In this document: in pieces, positions 7,450 through 15,715 of the stretch
Layout: every line of letters starts with the position of its first letter
Position numbering within the stretch: position 1 is the stretch's first letter
Source: Halobacteriovoraceae bacterium
GTDB taxonomy: Bacteria > Bdellovibrionota > Bacteriovoracia > Bacteriovoracales > Bacteriovoracaceae
Direction of reading: 5' to 3'
Assembly (NCBI GenBank): GCA_002712005.1
Contig: PASP01000006.1
Coordinates: forward strand, 242,822-306,821
DNA: 64,000 nucleotides
Translations under genes and position numbers: made by a program
Notes under the pieces: model-generated
The model's input: the letters and a program-made list of their open reading frames with translations, nothing else
What the model was told of the DNA's origin: nothing
The model's database searches: none

Positions 7450-10400
7450 ATGCAAGTTCTAAAAAATCTAAGCAACCTAAAGAAAATAACCCCTTTGATG
7501 ATGGCAACCTTTCTCTTATCTCCGGGCCTATTAATGGAAAGCGCCTATGCTCAGATTCATAACGAACAGATTCAAAATATTCAAAAGAAACAAAGTGGAG
7601 AGATTGCTCTAAAGAACTTTGACTCTTATTTCAAACCCTTTATTGGAACTCCCTCTTTTCAACTTACAGATGATCCTGAAGTTCGTCGTTTAACAGGGCA
7701 ATTTGAGAAGGCCCATGATGCCTATAAAAATTCGACCGAAGAACTTGATCTTAAGAATAAAGAGCTGACAGATGCTAGGCTAGCTAAAGATAAATTGGCC
7801 CAAGAAATTTCGGAAGTCGAAAAAAAGATCATAACGGCCCTCAGTGAAAAGACAAAACTTGAACAGCAACTCCCAAACCTAAGAAAGCAGTTACAAAATT
7901 TAAGTGCTACAGAGCAAGTCGCTCAGGCTGCTCACGACACAACTCAAGCACAACTCCAAACGGCCAAAGAAACAAGAATTGCAGCAAAACAAGAACTAGA
8001 AAAAGTACAGCAATCATGCGAGGCCAATCCCTCTGATAAATGTGCTAATCAAATTAAAAAAGCTACCCAAAGATTTAATCAAGCAAAGAGAGATCAAAAT
8101 AATGCCCAAAGGGTCTTTAACATAGCAAAGAAAGATTTAGACACTAAAAAGAAAAATAAAGAAAATAAGGCCAAACAAATTGTTCACACTCAAGAAACAA
8201 TTAATCGCCATAAAGCAGAAAACACGAAAAGGGCAGAAATTCTCAATCAAAAACAAACACAAATGAAGCGTGCGCAAGTACGAATCCAAGTCGCCAACAG
8301 AAATCTCATACCAGCGAGAAACCAGTTTCAACAAAAATTGAAAGAACGCAATCAAATTGTAAGTGGCCTTAATCAACTCAAGGAAAGAATTGCAATTAGA
8401 GCTGTTAGACTCAATAAAATAGGATCCGAAGTAGGACAAGATGCTGGATCCATTGATGGCGATTACTATGCTGAGTACATAGGTGTTCCAAGAGGTCAGA
8501 GAGATGGTGATCGCGATGGAAGAGAAGCTGGTACCAGTGCTGGTCAAAATAATTCATATCAACAAGGACTTTCTCAAGGAGAAGTTGAAGGAAGATCTCA
8601 AGCCCAAATAGATGGTTTTGATCATGGTAAAGAAGAAGGTACGAAAGCTGGTTTAATGGCCATTGCCACAAAAGAAGGTGAACGAGATGGACTTGCAAGA
8701 GCTCAAGCCTCAGATGCAGATCAGGTTGGGATGGCCCAAGGTCAAGCAGATGGTCTTCAAAGGGCCACTCAAACTGGTAAAAAGTTAGGATCTGAAAAAG
8801 GTCAAAATCAGGCCATCGAAATTAATGAAAAGAAAGAACTTAAGAAGATTAATATTTCAGGCCAATTTGCAGGAGCATTTGCTGCTCTAACTCCAAACTA
8901 TCCAGGTTTTAACTGTATTCGTCGTGGCAGTACACGATTTGAAAGAGATCAATACGAATGGAGAGGATATAACGACTGGAGAGCAGATCGTAATCTATGT
9001 CCAAACTTCAAGCCGCGTGAGCACTCCGAAATGGTAAGGGCCAATAGGGCCATTTTCAAAAAGGCTTTTATGGATGGATATCTCGTGCGCTACAGAGGTT
9101 CGCGTCGTGAGCAATTTGTAAGATCTATTGATCACTACTATTCTCCAAGCTATTCCCACGCGAGAAATGCATCTTATGCTGATTTTTCGACAAGAACATA
9201 TCCGGACTTTCTAGAAAGAGGAAGAGCAAAGGGTTATACAACCGCTTATAACACCACCTACCCTAGTGTTAAGGAACGCTACTATAACGACTTCTATAAC
9301 TCATCTTTCCAAAATCCAGATAGAAGTCACTCCATCTATAGCTCGACTTACAGAAGAGTGGAAAGCAATAACTTTGAAACACGCTACGAACAAATTCGTG
9401 CCAGCGTATATGCAAGTACTGAGCAAAATACCTTTGATCAGAATATTAAAGAACAAACAGAAATCTTTAGAAAGAAGAGATTTGATGAAGTTAATCAAAT
9501 CTATAAAGATGCGCCTATTTTAAAATTCGACAAAACAGAGGTAAAAGATGCTGGGATAAGTGGTGTCGCCCAAAATGATGGAATCTTTCAGCCCGCAGAG
9601 AAAATCAATCATGATCTGACGCTGATTAATTACGGTCAAGCTGCTGCCCAGGCCGTAACTTTAAAAATAGGATCGCAAGTATTCAAAGTTCCTTCAATTG
9701 CTCCACAATCTAAAGTGACCGTTAAAGGGGTTGCTCAAACTGATGTAACAACTGGATTAGGTCAAACCCATACTTTAGTTGCCAAGGTTATTTCACCTCT
9801 AAGTCATGAGGCGAGTATACAAGGAAGACACTTCTATTCTCCTTCTTCAGGTACCCTGAACTATGGAGATAAGAAGACACTTAAAATTCAATACCCGATT
9901 AGTCTTACTGGAATGCGTACTCAGTCTGATCTACTCATTAATAATAAGAATAATCTTCAAGTGAGTTTATCAAATATATCGAAGAGAAAATATACAGGAA
10001 AACTCGAAATTGACCTCAGTGTAAATTCTCAAACCGATATCATCACTCGTCCATTTTCTGCCCTCAATGGCCTAACTGGTACAGTGACTTTAAATGACGC
10101 TGAGCTTTTAGTGGCCAGTGAAAGAGATGTGTATAGTGAATTAAAATTTGGCGCTAAAATTCGAAAAAATGGAGTTGTCATTGGTGTTCTTCCAGGACAT
10201 TTTGAAACAATGGCCAAAGCACCTTTTTCGAATAAAGCGGGAAAACCTGTTCTTCTCGTTGATTCAGACAAGTCAGCAACGGATCTATTAAAAGTCGTGA
10301 ACTCCTATGGTGGCCTAAGTCAGATCTCCGTATTAGATATTTCTCTTAACCGACTCAATCAGAGTGTATTGGCTCAAGGGCTAGATAAGAAATCGATACT

Positions 10401-11187
10401 TGTTATCGATGATAATCGTGGATCTACTGCAGAGACATTTGGAAAAGTTCTTTCAAAACTTGAAGACTCTTCTATTGTCTTTGTCGATTACTCAGCAAGA
10501 GGTCTGAATCAGGCCTTGGCCCGTACTAAAGAGATGAAGTATGCCGCCAAACTCCCTACACTTATAAACGGCTTTAGTTCTCCAGTTCAGCTTCATTTCA
10601 CAAACCCATTTATCTCAGGTAGTGCTGATATGAATGTGGTTGCCCAGGCCAACATGGAAAACTACAAAGAAATGGTAAAGGCCCTTTCTCAGTATAATTA
10701 TACTAAGAATGAAATCATCCCTAGCGCTGGAAGTGTTCTCACGAAGGCAAACTATAAGAAGACAAATAGTAAAGTAAGAACATTAATCTCTATGGCCGCG
10801 GCAGAAGTAGTAAATGCCTCTCTTGCTTACAAGGCCTCTGGGAATAATGAGAAAATGGTAGACTTTATTAAGTCTGGCTCTCCAATCTTTCAACGTGTTC
10901 TCAATCAATCAGGCAAGAAAGTTAAAAACTCGACCCTGTCAAAGAATTTAGCCGCCATCTCTATGTGGAAAGTACTCGATAAGGCCGTTGATTCTTTTGG
11001 TCCAATGGAGGATAATGTGGCCTATGACATCGAAAGTGAATTTGAAGATGCCATGAAAGATATGATGCAAGGAGAAGGACTTAGAATCTTCTCAAAAGGA
11101 ACTTGGAATTACCTTAAAGATTATGATCGTGGCCTTTACAACACAGTGGATGACCAACCTTACGTCCACTCTCCATTCCAAATTTAA
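7450..11187 (+). CDS. Giant exported coiled-coil protein with GxxxG repeats
   Basis: The ATG at 7450 is preferred over 7435 because TGGGAG lies 5-6 bases before it. The 1245-aa product has a signal peptide ending in ESAYAQ. Residues about 75-325 form a long Gln/Lys/Glu-rich coiled coil. Residues about 333-457 hold Gly at every fourth position (for example GQRDGDRDGREAGTSAG), similar in pattern to the GxxxG tract of FliH or Yae1-type repeats. A Tyr/Arg/Ser-rich stretch follows (about 500-690), then a region that looks like an Ig/CARDB beta-sandwich (GIFQPAEKINHDLTLINYGQ), and a C-terminal part with alternating helix and strand. Probably periplasmic or surface-associated. No family is recognised as a whole. 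The divergent subtilase gene overlaps its 3' end. Confidence 0.75.
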   Translation: MQVLKNLSNLKKITPLMMATFLLSPGLLMESAYAQIHNEQIQNIQKKQSGEIALKNFDSYFKPFIGTPSFQLTDDPEVRRLTGQFEKAHDAYKNSTEELDLKNKELTDARLAKDKLAQEISEVEKKIITALSEKTKLEQQLPNLRKQLQNLSATEQVAQAAHDTTQAQLQTAKETRIAAKQELEKVQQSCEANPSDKCANQIKKATQRFNQAKRDQNNAQRVFNIAKKDLDTKKKNKENKAKQIVHTQETINRHKAENTKRAEILNQKQTQMKRAQVRIQVANRNLIPARNQFQQKLKERNQIVSGLNQLKERIAIRAVRLNKIGSEVGQDAGSIDGDYYAEYIGVPRGQRDGDRDGREAGTSAGQNNSYQQGLSQGEVEGRSQAQIDGFDHGKEEGTKAGLMAIATKEGERDGLARAQASDADQVGMAQGQADGLQRATQTGKKLGSEKGQNQAIEINEKKELKKINISGQFAGAFAALTPNYPGFNCIRRGSTRFERDQYEWRGYNDWRADRNLCPNFKPREHSEMVRANRAIFKKAFMDGYLVRYRGSRREQFVRSIDHYYSPSYSHARNASYADFSTRTYPDFLERGRAKGYTTAYNTTYPSVKERYYNDFYNSSFQNPDRSHSIYSSTYRRVESNNFETRYEQIRASVYASTEQNTFDQNIKEQTEIFRKKRFDEVNQIYKDAPILKFDKTEVKDAGISGVAQNDGIFQPAEKINHDLTLINYGQAAAQAVTLKIGSQVFKVPSIAPQSKVTVKGVAQTDVTTGLGQTHTLVAKVISPLSHEASIQGRHFYSPSSGTLNYGDKKTLKIQYPISLTGMRTQSDLLINNKNNLQVSLSNISKRKYTGKLEIDLSVNSQTDIITRPFSALNGLTGTVTLNDAELLVASERDVYSELKFGAKIRKNGVVIGVLPGHFETMAKAPFSNKAGKPVLLVDSDKSATDLLKVVNSYGGLSQISVLDISLNRLNQSVLAQGLDKKSILVIDDNRGSTAETFGKVLSKLEDSSIVFVDYSARGLNQALARTKEMKYAAKLPTLINGFSSPVQLHFTNPFISGSADMNVVAQANMENYKEMVKALSQYNYTKNEIIPSAGSVLTKANYKKTNSKVRTLISMAAAEVVNASLAYKASGNNEKMVDFIKSGSPIFQRVLNQSGKKVKNSTLSKNLAAISMWKVLDKAVDSFGPMEDNVAYDIESEFEDAMKDMMQGEGLRIFSKGTWNYLKDYDRGLYNTVDDQPYVHSPFQI

Positions 11188-12202
11188 TCAACCTTCATTT
11201 AGGTATCGAAGCGTAACGTTTCGATACCTCTTTTTCTTCTTTAGCTGCCTGCTTTTAAACGACATCCTGGTGAGTGGCCCTCTTTTTGCCCAAGAAACAG
11301 ATAGCGAACAAGAGATAAGGAAAATAAGTCCTTCTGTAACAACTTCTTCTTTGTCTAATTCTACCCAAGACGAAATTATCAGAATTGCCATTTTTGATAC
11401 AGGTTTTTGTCCGAGTCTGATTGAGCAGAATCCCCACTTTCAAATTGAGCCGGTTAAAGACTTTACCCAAAGTAATACCTATAAATGCATTCCAGGAAAA
11501 TTGAAGGGTTTTCGCTTTCATGGTCACCGGATCCTTGAGTATCTCGAAAAAGAGCTTAAAGTAAATTCTGAAGAAGAAAATCCAAACAAATCGCAACTTG
11601 CCAATAAGGAAGCTTCTCAAAGAACTCCCTTACATCCAAAAATAAGAATTTATCCCTATATCCTCTTTAACCATAAAGGTGATCAATCCCTAGAGTATTG
11701 GAAAATTGCCCTTAAGCAACTTCGAGCAGACAAGATCAATATGGCCGTGATGGCCGTTGGCCTCCCAGCGAAGAAGGAAAATATAAACTCTCTGGTTAAG
11801 AGTGCTCAAAATTTTAAAGGATTCTTTCTTATGGCCTCAGGTCAAAAAGACATCCGCTTAAATTTAAAATATGGTCTCTTCCCTCAGTCAAAGAAAGAAG
11901 AACTTCTCGGGCTTATGCTAGGGCAATACTACCCTGCTCTGGCCTCATCAGAAGTAGCCCTTCTTCCTCCCGCTCAACTTCATTCAAGAAAGTCTGACTT
12001 CTTTTTCAAAGTAAACTCTTTCAATCAACTAAAGAATACAAGCTTGGCCGTCACCCAAGCCCTCGGCTTAATCATCAAACAGTGCTCCTATGGGGAAATT
12101 GTAAACTTCTCCAAAGTATCAGCATGTCTAGAAAAGATCAGTTCTCAAACTTCGGCTAAACTCCCCTCTGGAAAAATCATCCCAATAAAGGCCCTTCCCT
12201 AG
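11123..12202 (+). CDS. Divergent subtilisin-like (S8) exported protease
   Basis: Counting from the ATG at 11123 (359 aa), the S8 triad is visible in order: Asp92 in RIAIFDTGF, His133 in FRFHGHRILEY, and Ser307 in KNTSLAVTQALGLI, which matches the GTSMAxPHVAGxxAL helix. The oxyanion Asn segment (usually AAGN) reads LMASGQ, with Gln241. A hydrophobic export segment lies at about residues 34-56, ending LFAQ. The true start is unclear: ATGs at 11123 and 11150 both lie inside the upstream gene and neither has a clear ribosome site. No start exists between the terminator-like hairpin at 11202 and the export segment, so the hairpin is inside this gene. It is likely translated after, or coupled to, the giant gene. 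Substrate unknown. Confidence 0.7.
   Translation: MIVAFTTQWMTNLTSTLHSKFNQPSFRYRSVTFRYLFFFFSCLLLNDILVSGPLFAQETDSEQEIRKISPSVTTSSLSNSTQDEIIRIAIFDTGFCPSLIEQNPHFQIEPVKDFTQSNTYKCIPGKLKGFRFHGHRILEYLEKELKVNSEEENPNKSQLANKEASQRTPLHPKIRIYPYILFNHKGDQSLEYWKIALKQLRADKINMAVMAVGLPAKKENINSLVKSAQNFKGFFLMASGQKDIRLNLKYGLFPQSKKEELLGLMLGQYYPALASSEVALLPPAQLHSRKSDFFFKVNSFNQLKNTSLAVTQALGLIIKQCSYGEIVNFSKVSACLEKISSQTSAKLPSGKIIPIKALP
11202..11236 (+). terminator. Strong hairpin terminator after the giant gene, inside the next gene's 5' coding part
   Basis: A 12-base stem (11202-11213 with 11217-11228, one G-T pair) with a 3-base loop TAA is followed by a T-rich tract, 15 bases after the stop at 11187. It looks like an intrinsic terminator, yet the subtilase-like frame reads through it. 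Confidence 0.7.
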
Positions 12203-12359
12203 TAAAAACTCATAAAATGGGCGGCCCTCGTCACAGTCTTAGCTTAAAAAAACTGAAATATAACTCATTGAAACTACTTAACTTTCCGAAAAGAAAGGTA
12301 AGACAATACACTCGAGAGTCCAACCTATAACCAAGTATGGTTATAATTAAAGTAAGCTT

Positions 12360-14357
12360 ATGAAAAAAGATAATATTAAAAACCCCATTCACCATGCCTG
12401 TAATAAAATCCTTATTACGATTATGACCTGCCAACTAGCCTTTGCTCCACAGCTTTATGCTAGTGATCTCACTGGTGATGAAAAACTTCAGGCGCAAAAA
12501 GAGGCCTGTACTGGGGCTTCTGTAGAATGGAATGAAGAACTCAATAGTTGTACAACCACAGCTGAAGCTGAAGGAACAAAAGAAAAAGCTGATGAATGTG
12601 CTAATTCTAATGATCCTGATATGTGCTATTTAACCAATGCAGAAGACCTAACTGGTGTAGATGCTGGTGAGAATATAGAAGATGCTAAGCTTGAAAATGT
12701 TGGTAAAATTGTAGCGGCAGCTTATGCGGCCTTTGGACTCATTGCCGGTGCGGCAGGAGGTGATGGAACTAAACAAAGATTAAAAACCAAGAAACCTCCA
12801 AAATGTATGTCGGGACGCCTCTTTCAATACACGTCAGTGGGATGGATAGCTGGTGATTTCTTCTTGAAAAGATTTGCCAAAAAGAATTTTGAAAAGCTGG
12901 CCGAGGAATATGAAAAAGAAGCTGAAAATGATGAATTAAAAGGAACTGAAGAAGGCTCTTACCAAGCCCAAATTCGCGCCTTTGAGTATTTAAGAAAAGA
13001 ACAAGAAGATATCCAAAAACAAGCCGACAAGAGAAAACTTCTCCAGATGGCGGTTATTGCTGGTTATACAGCAGCAACAGGCTTTGGCGTTGCCGAAATG
13101 ATGGATATATCTGGAACTACAAAATGTAAGGGTGAATCCAAAAAAGATAAACCTGAGGAAGTAAAAGCCGCTGACTCAGATGTTGATACAGATAAAGTAG
13201 AAGAGATACCAAGTAGTGGATCTAGTGGTACCAAAAGCGCTGAAGTTTTAAATCAAGAGGCAGCTGATCAAGCAAAAACTAAGTTTGGTGCAATCAAGAA
13301 AATGGTTGGAACTTCTCTTGGTAATACAATTGCCGGTGGAATCATGCTGGGACTTAATGTTTACTTGATCTGGCATGCCCATAATGAAAGAAAGAAAGCC
13401 GAAAAGAATATTGAAACTATTGATGAAGTCATAGCTTCTTATTCTGAATATATGTCTGGTTACTGTCCAGATGGTAGAGACGATCTCTCTAATCCCGAGT
13501 GTTATTGCTATAATTCAGATGGTACTCAAAATTCTAATCGTACCAATTCTAATATTTGCCAAAACCTCTTTAGTTCAAAAAATATTAACTATGCTGCCCA
13601 GAAAGAAAAAGAAGAGCAAGTGGGTCCTCGCCAAGGTTGTGTCACAGTTGAAGGACAATTTGATGAAGACTGTCGTTGTCAAAATATGAAAAACGGTGCG
13701 GGACAAAATGCATGTGCAAAAGTCACCTCTCTTTCAACCAGTGCAAATGGATTCACAAGTGCTCTCGATATCCCTGGTGCCATAAACTCGGCCAACTCTC
13801 TAACCAATGGAGCAAGTACGGCCTTAGCGAATCTTGACTCGGCAAGCTTAGCTTCAAGCGCTGCCAAGAATAAGAAGTTCACGGATAAACTTCTCAATTC
13901 AGCAAAGAATAATAAAATCAATGTACCATCGGCTATTAGTTTAGAAAAAATGACAGGACAAAAGGTAAGAGAACTTGCTTCTACAATGCCAGGTCCATCA
14001 GCAGGAGGCTTCAGTGGTGTCCGCTCAAACTCAGCCGCCAGGCCTGCAGCTGTTCAAAAGGCCTTAGAGGAAGCTAAGAAATCTAAGGTTTCTGCTGCTG
14101 TAGGAGATATGTTATCCTCAGTAGGTGCAGGAAAAGGAAAAGTTGGTGCTTCTAAAGGAAAGAGTAATACCTTTGTTTGGAATGATACCGCTTCAGGAGC
14201 AGGAAGTAAGGTTCAAACTTTTATGGATAAGAAATACAATTATAAGAATTCAGATATAGTGAATCGTAAAGATGTGAGTTTATGGAATGTTATCTCCAAG
14301 CGCTATCAAACAAGTGGTATCAAACGCTTATTTGATGAGGGCGAGGATGATGAATAA
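12360..14357 (+). CDS. Large exported Cys-containing protein with Gly/Ala-rich helices (paralogue-like to 15716-17731)
   Basis: 665 aa. The N-terminus has an export segment (KILITIMTCQLAFAPQLYAS). Three further hydrophobic Gly/Ala-rich stretches are seen: around residues 117-135 (AAAYAAFGLIAGAAGG), 224-245 and 319-340 (NTIAGGIMLGLNVYLIWHAH), each next to Lys/Glu-rich helices. A Cys-rich part (SNPECYCYN, DCRCQNMKNG) suggests disulfides. The C-terminus ends with SLWNVISKRYQTSG, closely matching the end of the 671-aa protein (SLFERISTRYKAVS). Probably membrane-anchored with periplasmic parts. The stop overlaps the start of the VanY-like gene, so they are translationally coupled. Function unknown. 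Confidence 0.7.
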   Translation: MKKDNIKNPIHHACNKILITIMTCQLAFAPQLYASDLTGDEKLQAQKEACTGASVEWNEELNSCTTTAEAEGTKEKADECANSNDPDMCYLTNAEDLTGVDAGENIEDAKLENVGKIVAAAYAAFGLIAGAAGGDGTKQRLKTKKPPKCMSGRLFQYTSVGWIAGDFFLKRFAKKNFEKLAEEYEKEAENDELKGTEEGSYQAQIRAFEYLRKEQEDIQKQADKRKLLQMAVIAGYTAATGFGVAEMMDISGTTKCKGESKKDKPEEVKAADSDVDTDKVEEIPSSGSSGTKSAEVLNQEAADQAKTKFGAIKKMVGTSLGNTIAGGIMLGLNVYLIWHAHNERKKAEKNIETIDEVIASYSEYMSGYCPDGRDDLSNPECYCYNSDGTQNSNRTNSNICQNLFSSKNINYAAQKEKEEQVGPRQGCVTVEGQFDEDCRCQNMKNGAGQNACAKVTSLSTSANGFTSALDIPGAINSANSLTNGASTALANLDSASLASSAAKNKKFTDKLLNSAKNNKINVPSAISLEKMTGQKVRELASTMPGPSAGGFSGVRSNSAARPAAVQKALEEAKKSKVSAAVGDMLSSVGAGKGKVGASKGKSNTFVWNDTASGAGSKVQTFMDKKYNYKNSDIVNRKDVSLWNVISKRYQTSGIKRLFDEGEDDE

Positions 14358-15066
14358 GAGCATTTTAAAGGCCTTTGGTGTAAGTGATAACCAGCATCTC
14401 ATTAATCTTCCTCAACATGAAAAACACTTGATCCAAAAAGATCTTCTTAAAGACTGGAACGATCTCGTAACTCTTGCAAGAGAGCATGGGATTAAAATAG
14501 CCCCTATTAGTTCTTATCGCTCATTTGAACATCAATTAAAGATATGGAACCTCAAGGCATCAGGAAAGAGAACTCTACTTGATGACAAGGAAGAAGAAGT
14601 TCCATTTAATCACTTTAATTTGAATAAAAAAGAAGATGCTCTAAAGCTCATTCATACCATTTTAAGATGGAGCGCCCTACCAGGACTAAGCCGACACCAC
14701 TGGGGTAGTGAATTTAATCTTATTGATGAAACGATTTTTGAAACTCAGCCAAATTACAAAACAGAGCTTATTCCTTCTGAATATGAAGAAGGCGGCCCTT
14801 TTTATAAATTGGGAGAATTCTTACAGAACCATTTAAAAGATACCGCCTTTTTTCGTCCCTACGAACTTGATCTGGGAGGAGTGGCCCGTGAGCCTTGGCA
14901 TATCAGTCATCGCGACTACTCTCACCAAATGCTCTCTCAAATTACTGAAACTGATTATCTCGCTTTTCTCGATCTCTATGGACAAGAACTTATCTTAAGA
15001 GAGACGGTCGTTGATCATCTCGATTCCATTTGCGAAAGATATGTCTTTAATATTAATCGCGACTAG
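14350..15066 (+). CDS. VanY/M15-type D,D-carboxypeptidase-like protein with Asp-to-Asn zinc-ligand change
   Basis: The ATG at 14350 (or 14347) overlaps the end of the upstream gene and follows GAGG. 238 aa, without a signal peptide. M15B features are present: ISSYRSFEHQLKIW (the SGYRS...Q motif), then PGLSRHHWGSEFN, then EPWHISH near the C-terminus. In the SxHxxGxAxD zinc motif the last Asp is Asn here (codon 14716-14718), while the His before it and the EPWH Glu/His are kept. VanY-type enzymes trim the terminal D-Ala of the stem peptide. The changed ligand may weaken or alter activity. Lack of an export signal would place it in the cytoplasm unless it is exported another way. Confidence 0.8.
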   Translation: MNKSILKAFGVSDNQHLINLPQHEKHLIQKDLLKDWNDLVTLAREHGIKIAPISSYRSFEHQLKIWNLKASGKRTLLDDKEEEVPFNHFNLNKKEDALKLIHTILRWSALPGLSRHHWGSEFNLIDETIFETQPNYKTELIPSEYEEGGPFYKLGEFLQNHLKDTAFFRPYELDLGGVAREPWHISHRDYSHQMLSQITETDYLAFLDLYGQELILRETVVDHLDSICERYVFNINRD

Positions 15067-15487
15067 TTTGCTCAAAGCCAATAGCATGAAGCCATTCAGC
15101 CGTTGGTTTAATTAACTTTCTCTTTTCTAAATCCATTAAACCGACACTCATAGTAACTGATGAAGCCAACTCTCCATTTTCTTTGAACATCTTTTGCTCA
15201 AGATGCATGATGAGAGGATGCTCTTGAGGCAAAGACTTGCTTACAATCTTAATATTTTCTCTATTTTTTAATTCTCTTTTAAATTTTAAGTGAAGATCAA
15301 GTATGACCGGCCCCATCTTCTTCTTTTGAATATCTTTAAGACCAAAACCACGTTCCGAAATAAAGTCCCATCTGGCCTCTTCGTAGAGTTCGAGATAGGT
15401 CGCATTATTAACATGCCCAAATGTATCTAAATGGGCCTCTATGATCTTTAAATGGTATTCAAATTCTTGCACGACAGTTTCCTTCAT
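15053..15487 (-). CDS. Hotdog-fold acyl-CoA thioesterase (YbgC/FadM-like)
   Basis: 144 aa. The motif HLDTFGHVNNATYLELYEEA (around residues 17-36) is the 4-hydroxybenzoyl-CoA thioesterase signature, with the Asp and the GHVNNxxYL pattern kept. The rest fits a single hotdog domain of normal length. It hydrolyses acyl-CoA thioesters in the cytoplasm; the chain specificity cannot be told. The 3' end overlaps the VanY-like gene by 14 bases in convergent orientation, and the gene has no operon partner. Confidence 0.9.
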   Translation of the reverse strand: MKETVVQEFEYHLKIIEAHLDTFGHVNNATYLELYEEARWDFISERGFGLKDIQKKKMGPVILDLHLKFKRELKNRENIKIVSKSLPQEHPLIMHLEQKMFKENGELASSVTMSVGLMDLEKRKLIKPTAEWLHAIGFEQTSRD

Positions 15488-15715
15488 TTTCCAATTATAA
15501 GCGCTTATATCAGGCCCTTGTCTCCGAGATGCCCAAAATTTATGTCATTTTAATCCTCTCGAATACCGGGGTCTAGTCCCTATATTTAGACATAATTTTA
15601 GTGAGTTAGGTAATTATACGTCGATATCAAAGCTTAAAACTCAAGTATATTACCTAGATAGACGATAATAGTAAGTGAGAAAGTATAAAACATACTATTA
15701 GTAAGAGAGAAAAGC

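Noticed and set aside
8137-8698. Two hydrophobic minus-strand frames inside the giant gene
   Set aside because: They mirror the Lys/Glu- and Gly-rich repeats of the plus-strand coding sequence and have no start signals.
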